This document shows, piece by piece, positions 39,791 to 48,358 of a stretch of 64,000 bases of DNA. The notes under the pieces are model-generated. The model saw nothing but the letters and a program-made list of their open reading frames with translations. It was not told where the DNA came from and searched no databases. The position numbers were made by a program, and so were the translations under genes. The DNA is from Vibrio mediterranei. Lineage in GTDB: Bacteria; Pseudomonadota; Gammaproteobacteria; Enterobacterales; Vibrionaceae. Positions within the stretch are counted from its first letter, which is position 1. Each line of letters begins with the position of its first letter. Location of the stretch: positions 186,001 to 250,000 of the forward strand of contig NZ_FLLQ01000003.1 of assembly GCF_900088415.1 (NCBI RefSeq). The letters are read 5' to 3'.

Positions 39791-40528
39791 ATGGCCATGC
39801 TTAGCTACACACCTCCAACAGATCCTTGGATAGATACTGTATTTGAAGATGAACATATTCTCGCGGTAAACAAACCTTCAGGCTTGTTATCTGTACCAGG
39901 GAAAGCGCCCGAGCATTATGACAGTATGTGGAGCCGTCTTGTTGAGGTGTATCCCGAGATTCAAGTAGTGCATCGTTTAGACATGTCGACCTCTGGGCTG
40001 ATGTTACTAGCGAAAAACAAAGAAGCAGAACGTTCTTTAAAGAAACAGTTTCAGTATCGGCTTACTCATAAAGTCTACTATGCGCGAGTTTGGGGAACAC
40101 CTGATGAATCGGAAGGGTTAATCGATTTACCGCTTATTTGTGATTGGCCGAATCGTCCAAGGCAAAAAGTGTGCTACGAACATGGCAAGCCGTCGCAAAC
40201 ATACTATCAGGTGGTAAAGCAGGAACAACAGACAAGTATTGTGCGCTTATTCCCCATTACCGGACGTTCACATCAACTAAGAGTGCATTTATTGGAACTG
40301 GGGCATCCTATCGTTGGTGATGAATTCTACGCCCATGAAGAAGCGCTGATGTTCTCAGATAGATTAGAGCTGCATGCGGCAGAGCTGTGTTTCTACCATC
40401 CTGAAACTGAAAAGCTACAATCCATTTTCGTTCCATGCGATTTTCATCAAGTGTCTGAGCCATTAGTGGTGCAACACTTTGACCCCGCGACAGATTTACC
40501 GGATTATAAGACCTTGCCTCGGTCATAA
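39791..40528 (+). CDS. rluA: Dual-specificity pseudouridine synthase RluA
   Basis: Makes pseudouridine 746 in 23S rRNA and 32 in some tRNAs. The 245-residue protein starts MAMLSYTPPTDPW. The catalytic Asp is in the HRLDMSTSGLML motif; VNKPSGLLSVPG and PITGRSHQLRVHLLELGHPI are further RluA-family blocks. It lacks an S4 domain, as RluA does. Neighbour order rapA-rluA agrees with the call. Confidence 0.95.
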   Translation: MAMLSYTPPTDPWIDTVFEDEHILAVNKPSGLLSVPGKAPEHYDSMWSRLVEVYPEIQVVHRLDMSTSGLMLLAKNKEAERSLKKQFQYRLTHKVYYARVWGTPDESEGLIDLPLICDWPNRPRQKVCYEHGKPSQTYYQVVKQEQQTSIVRLFPITGRSHQLRVHLLELGHPIVGDEFYAHEEALMFSDRLELHAAELCFYHPETEKLQSIFVPCDFHQVSEPLVVQHFDPATDLPDYKTLPRS

Positions 40529-40560
40529 AGTGTGTGGCCGTACGACATCAAGGAGAAGTC

Positions 40561-41523
40561 ATGGCCACCAAGAAAATTGTCTTTTTAGATCGTGATACCA
40601 TTCCAGCATCTATCGCGATTCCCACTCCAAATTTCGTACATCAATGGGTCGAATATCAGTCGACCTCGCCTGAACAAGTGTTAGAACGCATTTATGATGC
40701 AGATGTCGTCATTAGCAATAAAGTCTATTTAGGTTCAGACATTCTTGAACAGGCCAAGCAAGTAAAACATATTGCGGTGGCTGCCACTGGGGTTAATAAC
40801 GTTGAGCTCGATTACTGCGCGCAACGCGGTATTACCGTTACCAATGTCCAAGGTTATGCGACTCAATCGGTGCCTGAACATGTGATTGCATTGCTATTTA
40901 CTTTGATGCGAAATATTCCTGCTTACCACAACGATATCCGCAATGGTGAGTGGCAACGTCAGAATAAGTTTTGTTTCTTCACTCATCCTATTCAAGATAT
41001 TGCTCACTCTACCTTAGGTATTATTGGTAGCGGAGCCCTAGGGCAGGCGACAGCGGCGCTTGCTAGAGCAATTGGTATGAATGTGCAGTTCTCCGAACGC
41101 AAAGGTGTAACACAATGCCGCGAGGGCTATGTGCCTTTTGAACGATTTTTGAAAACGAGCGATGCCATTGCCCTTTTGTGTCCTTTGACCGAGGAAACGA
41201 CCAATCTTATCAATAGTGAAGCGTTGTCGAATATGAAGTCTACGGCAGTATTGATTAATACTGGACGCGGTGGCTTGGTTAACGAAGCGGCTTTGGTTTG
41301 TGCTTTAAAGGAGAATCACATTGCTGGAGCAGGAGTGGATGTTTTTACAGAAGAGCCAGCGCCTCAAACCAATCCTCTAGTCGAGAATATGGATTTGCCC
41401 AATCTCATTTTAACGCCGCATGTCGCATGGGGAAGCCGCTCTTCCATAGAGAAGCTTTGTGAAATATTAATGAGTAATATTGAAGCGGTAGAACAAGGCA
41501 AAACGCAAAATAGAGTGGTCTAG
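40561..41523 (+). CDS. D-2-hydroxyacid dehydrogenase (NAD-dependent)
   Basis: A 320-residue oxidoreductase of the D-isomer-specific 2-hydroxyacid dehydrogenase family. The NAD-binding site is GIIGSGALGQATA; the signature LINTGRGGLVNEAAL and the catalytic His in LTPHVAWGS are visible, and Arg is in NTGRGG. The closest subgroup looks like hydroxypyruvate/glycerate dehydrogenase, but the substrate is not determined. The start at 40561 is set by AAGGAGAAGTC before the ATG; an ORF start at 40534 is less likely. It converges with the UspA gene. Confidence 0.9.
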   Translation: MATKKIVFLDRDTIPASIAIPTPNFVHQWVEYQSTSPEQVLERIYDADVVISNKVYLGSDILEQAKQVKHIAVAATGVNNVELDYCAQRGITVTNVQGYATQSVPEHVIALLFTLMRNIPAYHNDIRNGEWQRQNKFCFFTHPIQDIAHSTLGIIGSGALGQATAALARAIGMNVQFSERKGVTQCREGYVPFERFLKTSDAIALLCPLTEETTNLINSEALSNMKSTAVLINTGRGGLVNEAALVCALKENHIAGAGVDVFTEEPAPQTNPLVENMDLPNLILTPHVAWGSRSSIEKLCEILMSNIEAVEQGKTQNRVV

Positions 41524-41529
41524 AAATAA

Positions 41530-41554
41530 CTCGCCCCACGTAAAGTGGGGCGAG
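41530..41554. terminator. Hairpin between converging dehydrogenase and UspA genes
   Basis: Ten-bp perfect GC-rich stem CTCGCCCCAC/GTGGGGCGAG with loop GTAAA, filling the 35-bp gap. Only short T stretches follow on either strand. Position between two stop codons makes a two-way terminator likely. Confidence 0.65.
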
Positions 41555-41558
41555 GAAA

Positions 41559-41999
41559 TTAATCTGCCTGTGGTTTAACGACCAGTACATTGATGGGTGA
41601 GTTCTGAACCACTTTACTTGCAACAGAGCCAAGAACTACCTTGTCGATCTTAGAGCGTTTGTGACTTGGCATAACAATTAAGTCTGCGCCTAAGCGCTCC
41701 GCATAATCAAGTATAGTTGCATAAGGTTTACCCTCAGCAACATGAACTTTATAGACGACTTCATCAGGGATGTGCTGATCAGCAAATGATTTAAGTTGCG
41801 CTTTGACATCATTTTTCATTTGCGAGGCGGCATCTTTAGGGAAATACGTAGCCACCATAGACATATGGATACCCGGCAGAACATTTAGTAAATGCACTTC
41901 GGCATTAGAGTGCTTAGCATGCCAGACCGCGATTTCTACAGCTTTGTCTGAAAAGCCTTTATCGTTTAAATCGACAGGAACAAGGATTTGCTTGTACAT
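41559..41999 (-). CDS. UspA-family protein next to TRAP transporter
   Basis: A 146-residue universal stress protein domain (MYKQILVPVDLNDKGFSDKA). The usual ATP-binding G-x2-G-x9-G-S near the C-terminus is P-S-H-K-x9-G-S here (MPSHKRSKIDKVVLGS), so two glycines are replaced and nucleotide binding is doubtful. It lies downstream of a TRAP permease in the same direction. In Halomonas the UspA protein TeaD is encoded with, and tunes, the TRAP transporter TeaABC; a comparable role here is inference. Confidence 0.9.
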   Translation of the reverse strand: MYKQILVPVDLNDKGFSDKAVEIAVWHAKHSNAEVHLLNVLPGIHMSMVATYFPKDAASQMKNDVKAQLKSFADQHIPDEVVYKVHVAEGKPYATILDYAERLGADLIVMPSHKRSKIDKVVLGSVASKVVQNSPINVLVVKPQAD

Positions 42000-42085
42000 G
42001 TGTTTTCTCTTTTTGGTTTGTACCCTACTAGCATAGGGTAAAGCATACGCTTGGCTAGTTTTATCCGTTCCGTATTAAGGTTTTT

Positions 42086-42117
42086 AGGCTCTGGGTTCAA
42101 AAGCGAGTCCAGAGCCT
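42086..42117. repeat. Inverted repeat after the TRAP permease gene
   Basis: Arms AGGCTCTGG and CCAGAGCCT around 14 bases, just past the permease stop. No T-run follows on the minus strand, so it is a weak terminator or an mRNA-end stabiliser; it may set how much UspA is read through. Confidence 0.5.
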
Positions 42118-42124
42118 GATACCT

Positions 42125-44704
42125 TTATGCGCTCAAGTTTTCACGACGAGCACGACGCTTTTGGTTCATCGCCATCGCGAGAAGCAAGAGCAACGCAGGT
42201 ACAAATACCCACTCTTTCATTGGTCTATCGGCATCCTGCACAATAGATTTAATTTCCCAGTCAAAGTCTAGACCGGATGCTTCTGCTGGGCTTCCAAACT
42301 CAACCATATCGACGATCATTTTATCAGCATCTTTGTCGAGCATTAGTCCCATCGAAGCGATACGCTCTTCTGCGGTGACAGCGCTATCATCAAAAGGTAG
42401 TCGAACGGTTTTTTCAACGTACTTACCTTCGAGGGTTTCACCTGCAACACGTAACTCGATGGATTGTCCAACATTTAGCTTCTCAACAACTTGAGCTATC
42501 TCAACACCTGGCGAAAGAACTTTCGCAGGGAAAGCCATATCCCACCAAAAACCTGGTCTGAAGAAGGTAAACGTTAATACAAGCAGCAATACAGTCTCCC
42601 ACCACTTGTTCTTAGTAAACCACCAACCTTGAGTGGCCGCTGAGAAAATAAGCATCGCAATAATCGCAGAGATAACCGTCAGAGCAAGGTGCCACCACGA
42701 GTCAATTCCCATCATCAATAATTGAGTGTTAAAGATGAACATGAAAGGCAAAATTGCAGTTCGAATATCGTAGGTGAAGCCTTGAATACCGGTGCGAATT
42801 GGATCGGACTTAGCAATTGCAGCTGCGGCAAAAGCAGCAAGACCAACTGGTGGTGTGTCATCGGCTAAGATGCCGAAGTAGAACACAAATAGGTGAACGG
42901 CAATCAGTGGGATGATCAAACCGTGTGCTGCACCCAATGTGACGATAACAGGCGCCATGAGAGTTGAAACAACAATGTAGTTTGCTGTTGTTGGTAGACC
43001 CATCCCGAGGATGAGAGAGATGACGGCGGTAAATAGCAGCATCAAGATAATGCTACCACCTGAGATAAACTCAACGAAGTCGGTCATTACAAGGCCAATA
43101 CCCGTTAGTGTAACCACACCCACTACGGTACCCGCAGCAGCTGTCGCCACACCGATACCAATCATGTTGCGTGCACCAGACACTAGGCTTTCTGCCAAAT
43201 CGACAAAACCAGCTTTGATCTCTGCATTGACATCACTGGTTTTCGACATGATTGCGATCAGTGGACGCTGGGTAATCAGAATGAAGATCATAAAGACCGT
43301 TGCCCAGAATGCTGAGAGACCCGGAGAAAAGCGCTCAACCGTCAAACACCACACTAAAACCACGATTGGCAGTAGGAAATGTAAACCAGACTTGATGGTT
43401 GGACCTGGATCTGGCACTTCAGTAAGTTCTGCATCAATTTCAATACCACCTTCTTTCGCGTACTTAGCTGAGACACGCAGTAACGCGATATAAGATATCA
43501 AGAGCACAACACCTACGATTGGGGTCGCAGCGTCACCAAACACGTCTTTGGTCCAGCCAATGCCGTAGTACACCACAGCACTAATGACACAAAGACCAAG
43601 AATGGTGCCGGTAAATGATAAGAGACTTTGAACTAGCGTCGGGTTATGGCGGCGCGGTAGGCCAGTCATACCCGCTTTGCAAGCTTCAAGGTGAACAATG
43701 TAAATCAAAGCGATATAAGAAATCAGCGCAGGTAGTAGCGCCGCTTTGATTACTTCAACGTATGAAATCCCCACATACTCAACCATCAGGAATGCCGCAG
43801 CGCCCATGATCGGTGGCGTTAGCTGACCGTTGGTTGATGCAGCAACTTCCACAGCCCCCGCTTTTGTCCCCGGAAAGCCAACGCGCTTCATTAGAGGTAT
43901 GGTAAAGGTACCTGTAGTTACTACGTTGGCGATGGAAGAACCAGAAACCAAGCCTGACAGACCTGATGCCACAACGGCCGCTTTTGCGGGACCACCACGC
44001 ATGTGACCTAATAGAGAAAATGCGACTTTAATAAAGTAAGCACCTGCTCCAGCTCGCTCCAACATGGCTCCGAACAAAACGAATAAGAATACAAATGACG
44101 TTGAAACACCAAGAGCAACACCAAATACACCTTCTGTCGTTAGCCACAGGTGTGACATCGCTTTGTTTAAGCTTGCGCCTTTGTGAGCGATAACATCCGG
44201 CATGTATGGACCGCCAAAGGTATACAACAAGAATACTGCAGCGACGACCATTAGCGGCGGACCTAAAGCACGACGTGTTGCTTCAAGTAGTAGAACCATA
44301 CCTGTACAGGCAACGACAATGTCCATTGTCGTTGGTGCGCCCGAGCGGCCTGCTAATTGAGTGTAAAAGAGGTAAATGTAGGCAGCAGATAAACTACCTG
44401 CCAGTGCTAAAATCCAGTCGATGGCAGGGATTCGATCGCGCGGTGACCCCTTCATTGCAGGATAAGCGGTAAACGCTAGAAAAATAGCAAACGTTAAGTG
44501 AATTGAACGTGCTTCTGTGTCGTTTAGTACGCCAAAGTTAAAAATGAACGGCAGTGGGGATGCGTACCAAAGTTGAAATAGCGACCAACATAGTGGAACA
44601 AACCAAAGTATTTTTGCGGGAATCCCTTTCGGGCTTCTTGCTCCAGTGTCAGCTTGTGCGACCATTTCTTGCACATCTTGCGACGGTTGTGTTGTCTGCG
44701 TCAT
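42125..44704 (-). CDS. TRAP transporter permease, fused small and large subunits (TAXI type)
   Basis: An 859-residue inner-membrane protein with many hydrophobic segments. It corresponds to the 4TM/12TM fused DctQ-DctM permease of tripartite ATP-independent periplasmic transporters, driven by ion gradients. The family core is seen in GLVSGSSIANVVTTGTFTIP and GMGLPTTANYIVVSTLMAP. About 110 residues at the C-terminus form a soluble, PDZ-like region (FGSPAEASGLDFDWEI) before a last hydrophobic segment. Its TAXI binding protein is encoded upstream. Substrate is not known; related systems carry organic acids or amino acids. Confidence 0.93.
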   Translation of the reverse strand: MTQTTQPSQDVQEMVAQADTGARSPKGIPAKILWFVPLCWSLFQLWYASPLPFIFNFGVLNDTEARSIHLTFAIFLAFTAYPAMKGSPRDRIPAIDWILALAGSLSAAYIYLFYTQLAGRSGAPTTMDIVVACTGMVLLLEATRRALGPPLMVVAAVFLLYTFGGPYMPDVIAHKGASLNKAMSHLWLTTEGVFGVALGVSTSFVFLFVLFGAMLERAGAGAYFIKVAFSLLGHMRGGPAKAAVVASGLSGLVSGSSIANVVTTGTFTIPLMKRVGFPGTKAGAVEVAASTNGQLTPPIMGAAAFLMVEYVGISYVEVIKAALLPALISYIALIYIVHLEACKAGMTGLPRRHNPTLVQSLLSFTGTILGLCVISAVVYYGIGWTKDVFGDAATPIVGVVLLISYIALLRVSAKYAKEGGIEIDAELTEVPDPGPTIKSGLHFLLPIVVLVWCLTVERFSPGLSAFWATVFMIFILITQRPLIAIMSKTSDVNAEIKAGFVDLAESLVSGARNMIGIGVATAAAGTVVGVVTLTGIGLVMTDFVEFISGGSIILMLLFTAVISLILGMGLPTTANYIVVSTLMAPVIVTLGAAHGLIIPLIAVHLFVFYFGILADDTPPVGLAAFAAAAIAKSDPIRTGIQGFTYDIRTAILPFMFIFNTQLLMMGIDSWWHLALTVISAIIAMLIFSAATQGWWFTKNKWWETVLLLVLTFTFFRPGFWWDMAFPAKVLSPGVEIAQVVEKLNVGQSIELRVAGETLEGKYVEKTVRLPFDDSAVTAEERIASMGLMLDKDADKMIVDMVEFGSPAEASGLDFDWEIKSIVQDADRPMKEWVFVPALLLLLAMAMNQKRRARRENLSA

Positions 44705-44866
44705 GTACTTTTTCCTTTATTATTTTATGGTCCAGTGTTTTTCAAACAAAATGAACGAACCATATTTCGCATTTAACATTGTAGTCAATGGATGCAAACG
44801 TGTGGTTTTAGTTGTGTTTCTTAAGGCTCTAAAAATGACGGGCTTGGAAAGAGAGCCCAAATAGCC

Positions 44867-44889
44867 ACACCAATTGGGTTAATTGGTGT
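44867..44889. repeat. Inverted repeat in the TAXI-permease gap
   Basis: ACACCAATT and AATTGGTGT around GGGTT. It lies in the 254-bp gap with a second, stronger hairpin and no gene. Confidence 0.5.
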
Positions 44890-44925
44890 TGATTGTTTTG
44901 AGTGATACTCATATTAGAAAAGTGA

Positions 44926-44948
44926 TAGGGGAAGGGAGCCTTCCCCTA
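44926..44948 (-). terminator. Hairpin after the TAXI binding-protein gene
   Basis: Ten-bp perfect stem TAGGGGAAGG/CCTTCCCCTA with a 3-nt loop, 11 bases past the TAXI stop. On the minus strand a TTTT comes 5 bases later. Such hairpins between a binding protein gene and its permease usually stabilise the first message or stop part of the transcripts. Confidence 0.6.
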
Positions 44949-44958
44949 CGGAGTCGTC

Positions 44959-45927
44959 TTACTTAAGAAGACCAACTTCTTTGTAGTACTTCTCTGCACC
45001 TGGGTGAAGAGGAATAGATAGGCCTGCTTGTACCATGTCTTCCTTCTTCAGGTTAGCAAATGCAGGGTGCAGACGTTTGAACGTGTCAAAGTTTTCAAAC
45101 ACTGCTTTTGCAACGTTGTAAGCCACTTCATCAGAAACATCTGATGTGGTTACCATTGTTGCTGCTACACCAAAGCTCTTCACATCTTGATCCGTGCCAC
45201 GGTACATACCTGCTGGTACATTGCTGTACGCGTAGTATGGGTTTGCCGCTACGATCTCATCGATTTGTGCGCCTGTTGCTGGAACTAGCTTAGCATCACA
45301 AGATGTTGTTGCTTCTTTGATTGATCCGTTTGGATGACCAACCACATAAACGAATGCGTCGATTTTATTGTCACAAAGTGCTTGAGAACGCTCTGAACCT
45401 TTAAGCTCTGATGCAAGTTTAAAGTCTGCGTTGGTCCAACCCATTGCATCCATAACAACGCCCATTGTCGCACGGTCACCTGAGCCTGGGTTACCGATGT
45501 TCACGCGCTTACCTTTAAGGTCAGTTACGTTTTCGATACCAGCATCAGTGCGAGCGATAATGTTGAATGGTTCTGTGTGCAGAGAGAACATTGCACGAAG
45601 CTTTTTGTAAGGGCCTTGCTCTTCAAATTTGCTTGTGCCGTTGTAGCCGTGATATTGCCAGTCAGATTGAACGATACCGAAATCTAACTCACCAGCACGC
45701 ATTGTGTTGACATTGTAGATAGAACCACCAGTGGACTCTACTGAACAACGAATATTGTGTTCCTTACGGCCTTTATTCACAAGCTTACAGATTGCGCCAC
45801 CAGTTGGGTAATAAACACCTGTTACCGAACCTGTACCAATTGTGATGAACTCTTGAGCGTTAACAGCGCCAGTGCCCATAACGGCAGCGGCAATAGCACC
45901 AATTTTAACAAGTTTCTTAAATGCCAT
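44959..45927 (-). CDS. TAXI-family TRAP transporter solute-binding protein
   Basis: A 322-residue periplasmic binding protein. The signal peptide is MAFKKLVKIGAIAAAVMGTG..NAQ. The mature part has the TAXI family start ITIGTGSVTGVYYPTGGAIC, followed by STGGSIYNVNTMRAGELDFG. The start at 45927 is favoured by the AAGGAAGGG just upstream; an ATG at 45948 is the alternative. It supplies substrate to the fused permease downstream. Substrate unknown. Confidence 0.93.
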   Translation of the reverse strand: MAFKKLVKIGAIAAAVMGTGAVNAQEFITIGTGSVTGVYYPTGGAICKLVNKGRKEHNIRCSVESTGGSIYNVNTMRAGELDFGIVQSDWQYHGYNGTSKFEEQGPYKKLRAMFSLHTEPFNIIARTDAGIENVTDLKGKRVNIGNPGSGDRATMGVVMDAMGWTNADFKLASELKGSERSQALCDNKIDAFVYVVGHPNGSIKEATTSCDAKLVPATGAQIDEIVAANPYYAYSNVPAGMYRGTDQDVKSFGVAATMVTTSDVSDEVAYNVAKAVFENFDTFKRLHPAFANLKKEDMVQAGLSIPLHPGAEKYYKEVGLLK

Positions 45928-46196
45928 GAATTTCCCTTCCTTATTCATTATTAGCCCTGAATAACTATAGATGTCTTCAGAGGTTTCCTATGTGGAAACG
46001 GCATCTTTTTCAATCCATATGTTGAAAAAGTGGCGCAATCATACCAAAAAAATTGGCAGAAAATTACTGAATTGTTAATGAATATAGGGGAATTGTCTGT
46101 GCTAGAGGATTTGGAAGGATAGGGGTTACCAGGGTGTAATTCAATAAAAACAGGTAATTAGGCGTTTTTTGTGGCTTATTTTTCGATTTATCAAGA

Positions 46197-46212
46197 TGTG
46201 ATATAAATCACG
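46197..46212. promoter_or_regulatory. Candidate CRP site upstream of the TRAP genes
   Basis: TGTGA-TATAAA-TCACG matches TGTGA-N6-TCACA at 9 of 10 fixed bases. It is about 270 bp upstream of the TAXI start and its right half is shared with the argR hairpin, so chance is possible. Confidence 0.4.
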
Positions 46213-46231
46213 GAACAATCATGTTCCGTGA
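46208..46231 (-). terminator. Terminator of argR
   Basis: Perfect 10-bp stem TCACGGAACA/TGTTCCGTGA with a 4-nt loop, 30 bp after the argR stop, followed by TTTAT on the minus strand. The T-tail is short. Confidence 0.6.
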
Positions 46232-46261
46232 TACTTTATTCTAAATGTTAATGTTTAAAAC

Positions 46262-46732
46262 TTAGCCAGCGTAATCAAAAAGATCGCATACCGATTCAAA
46301 CAATTGCTGGGTAGACACACTCAAGGTTGGTGTGATGAAGATGGTATCGTCGCCTGCAACGACCCCTAGAATCCCTTCTGCTTTACCCAGAGAATCGAGC
46401 AATCGAGCAATCAACTGTGCAGCACCTGGGCCAGTGTGAATAACGACGATAGCGTTGTTGTAATCTATATCAAGAACCAATTCACGTAGAGAGCTAGAGA
46501 CAGTTGGAACGCCAAGCTCTGCTGGTAGGCAGTACACCATTTCCATTTTTGCGTTGCGGGTCCTCACTGCGCCAAACTTAGTCAACATGCGTGACACTTT
46601 TGATTGGTTGATGTTCTCAAACCCTTCAAGTTTTAATGCGTCGACAATCTCGCCCTGAGAACCAAAACGCTCTTCTTTTAGTAACGCTTTAAACGCGCGA
46701 ACCAGGTTGTCTTGTTTGTCATTATTGCGCAT
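46262..46732 (-). CDS. argR: Arginine repressor ArgR
   Basis: A 156-residue hexameric arginine-dependent regulator of arginine biosynthesis and catabolism. The N-terminal winged helix ([20 protein letters not shown]) binds ARG boxes; the C-terminal oligomerisation and arginine-binding domain contains [16 protein letters not shown] and VAGDDTIFI. The argR-mdh divergent pair is conserved in enterobacteria and vibrios. I see no clear ARG box in the 338-bp gap. Confidence 0.96.
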   Translation of the reverse strand: MRNNDKQDNLVRAFKALLKEERFGSQGEIVDALKLEGFENINQSKVSRMLTKFGAVRTRNAKMEMVYCLPAELGVPTVSSSLRELVLDIDYNNAIVVIHTGPGAAQLIARLLDSLGKAEGILGVVAGDDTIFITPTLSVSTQQLFESVCDLFDYAG

Positions 46733-46962
46733 AAACGCCTCTTATTTTTGTTCAACTAGCAGTGATCCGGCTATTGTGGCACAGAACCTCGATCTTGACC
46801 AAATAATCCATGGTTTATGCCAACGGTATCACTATTATCAATGCTGAGGTTAGCGATGATAACCTTATAATTAGCAAGGGGAAAAATGGGTTCTCATCAC
46901 CCTCTTGTCATGATAGCGTAGTAGCACGTAATCAGTGAGTTGCGCGAGCTCGCAAAGCTGAG

Positions 46963-46977
46963 GTTAATTGATTGTAA
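46963..46977 (+). promoter_or_regulatory. Candidate ArcA box upstream of mdh
   Basis: GTTAATTGATTGTAA agrees with the ArcA consensus GTTAATTAAATGTTA at 12 of 15 bases. mdh is repressed by ArcA in E. coli, so the site makes sense, but binding is not shown. Confidence 0.4.
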
Positions 46978-47014
46978 TCGATTAGTGATTACTATAACTT
47001 TTTAGCTAATCGAT
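46977..47014. repeat. Spaced inverted repeat upstream of mdh
   Basis: ATCGATTAG (46977-46985) and CTAATCGAT (47006-47014), exact reverse complements 20 bp apart, about two helical turns. It could be two half-sites of a DNA-binding protein. Confidence 0.5.
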
Positions 47015-47070
47015 GAAAAATTACCCTACAAGACTATTAATAAGAGATATAAATCTCAAGGAGAACTCCC

Positions 47071-48006
47071 ATGAAAGTAGCTGTTATTGGTGCCGCAGGT
47101 GGCATCGGCCAAGCCCTAGCCCTATTGCTAAAAAACCGTCTTCCTGCTGGTTCTGATCTAGCCCTGTATGATATTGCTCCCGTCACTCCAGGTGTAGCAG
47201 CTGATCTAAGCCACATCCCAACGCCTGTTTCTATTAAAGGCTACGCGGGTGAAGATCCAACACCAGCACTTGAAGGTGCTGATGTGGTTCTAATTTCAGC
47301 GGGTGTTGCGCGTAAGCCAGGTATGGATCGCTCAGACCTATTCAATGTCAATGCAGGTATCGTTAAGTCATTGGCCGAGAAAATCGCGGTAGTGTGTCCT
47401 ACTGCATGTGTTGGTATCATCACTAACCCTGTTAACACCACAGTGCCTATCGCAGCTGAAGTCCTGAAGAAAGCAGGTGTGTATGACAAGCGTAGACTGT
47501 TCGGTGTGACGACGCTTGACGTTATTCGTTCTGAGACTTTTGTAGCTGATCTGAAAGCTAAAGATCCAGGTGATATTCGTGTACCAGTTATTGGTGGTCA
47601 CTCTGGTGTGACTATTCTACCGCTACTTTCTCAAGTAGAAGGTGTTGAGTTTACTGCGGAAGAAGTAGAAGCGTTAACGAAGCGTATTCAAAACGCGGGT
47701 ACTGAAGTGGTTGAAGCGAAGGCGGGTGGCGGTTCTGCGACCTTGTCTATGGGTCAGGCAGCGTGTCGCTTTGGTTTAGCTCTTGTTAAAGGTCTTCAAG
47801 GCGAAGAGAACGTTATTGAGTGTGCTTATGTGGAAGGTGATGGTGAGCACGCTCCATTCTTCGCACAACCAGTTAAGCTAGGTAAAGACGGCGCAGAAGC
47901 TATCCTTAGTTACGGTGAGCTCAGTGATTACGAGAAAGCAGCACTAGATGGCATGCTAGAGACGCTTAACAAAGATATTGAAATTGGTGTAGAGTTCGCT
48001 AAGTAA
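47071..48006 (+). CDS. mdh: Malate dehydrogenase
   Basis: NAD-dependent malate dehydrogenase of the TCA cycle, 311 residues. Nucleotide site [18 protein letters not shown], catalytic His in [14 protein letters not shown], substrate Arg residues in [19 protein letters not shown] lies 7 bases before the ATG. Ends in a clear terminator. Confidence 0.98.
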   Translation: MKVAVIGAAGGIGQALALLLKNRLPAGSDLALYDIAPVTPGVAADLSHIPTPVSIKGYAGEDPTPALEGADVVLISAGVARKPGMDRSDLFNVNAGIVKSLAEKIAVVCPTACVGIITNPVNTTVPIAAEVLKKAGVYDKRRLFGVTTLDVIRSETFVADLKAKDPGDIRVPVIGGHSGVTILPLLSQVEGVEFTAEEVEALTKRIQNAGTEVVEAKAGGGSATLSMGQAACRFGLALVKGLQGEENVIECAYVEGDGEHAPFFAQPVKLGKDGAEAILSYGELSDYEKAALDGMLETLNKDIEIGVEFAK

Positions 48007-48030
48007 ACTCCTACATTTAATTTATATAGC

Positions 48031-48061
48031 AAAAGCCGGTCTTTTTAAGATCGGCTTTTTT
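48031..48061 (+). terminator. Rho-independent terminator of mdh
   Basis: AAAAGCCGGTC pairs with GATCGGCTTTT (one G-U pair) and a T-run follows. Confidence 0.85.
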
Positions 48062-48111
48062 GATCTATACCCTATAAGACTCCGTAATAAAGCGGAGCGG
48101 GAGGAAGGGTC

Positions 48112-48303
48112 ATGGAAATGAAAGATGTAGTAAAAGGTATGTGGGTGGATTCACAACACGGCGCTGGCAGAGTGCTTGTTGTCGACGAGCAGTCACAGTC
48201 CGTTTTGGTCGAACCAATAGGAAGCGAGGAGCAATGGGCACTATCTGTTGACGAAGTCGAAGAAGAGCTGCAGCTTCATAACGGTTGTGATAAATACTAC
48301 TAA
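48112..48303 (+). CDS. Small conserved-type protein with SH3/Tudor-like pattern
   Basis: A 63-residue acidic protein with a very strong ribosome site (GGAGGAAGGG, 3-12 bases before the ATG) between two terminators, so it is a real, separately expressed gene. I do not recognise the family. The pattern VKGMWVDSQHGAGRVLVVDE..SQSVLVEP, with short beta strands and a Gly turn, resembles the small beta-barrel of CarD/KOW/Tudor proteins and the first domain of RapA ([20 protein letters not shown]). A protein-binding module is a guess. No membrane segment or signal peptide. Confidence 0.8.
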   Translation: MEMKDVVKGMWVDSQHGAGRVLVVDEQSQSVLVEPIGSEEQWALSVDEVEEELQLHNGCDKYY

Positions 48304-48323
48304 AGCTTGGTGTCAGAAACGGA

Positions 48324-48354
48324 AAAGGGCAGTGATACACAATCACTGCCCTTT
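48324..48354. terminator. Two-way terminator between small gene and ispB
   Basis: Thirteen-bp perfect stem AAAGGGCAGTGAT/ATCACTGCCCTTT with loop ACACA; T-rich on both exits. It serves the two converging genes. Confidence 0.85.
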
Positions 48355-48358
48355 GACT

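Larger units (their letters stand above)
45928..46261. other. 334-bp gap between TAXI gene and argR
   Basis: Holds the promoter and leader of the TAXI-TRAP genes (minus strand), an imperfect hairpin near 45971-46007, a CRP-like site and the argR terminator. No gene is seen. Confidence 0.5.
46733..47070. other. 338-bp divergent argR-mdh control region
   Basis: Carries both promoters. Seen in it: an ArcA-like 15-mer (46963-46977), 9-bp inverted arms ATCGATTAG/CTAATCGAT spaced by 20 bp (46977-47014), TATAAC at 46993-46998 as a possible mdh -10, and a GGAG ribosome site before mdh. No gene. Confidence 0.5.

Noticed and set aside
43011..43493. 160-codon plus-strand frame
   Set aside because: Antisense to the TRAP permease core; no start signal and no family pattern.
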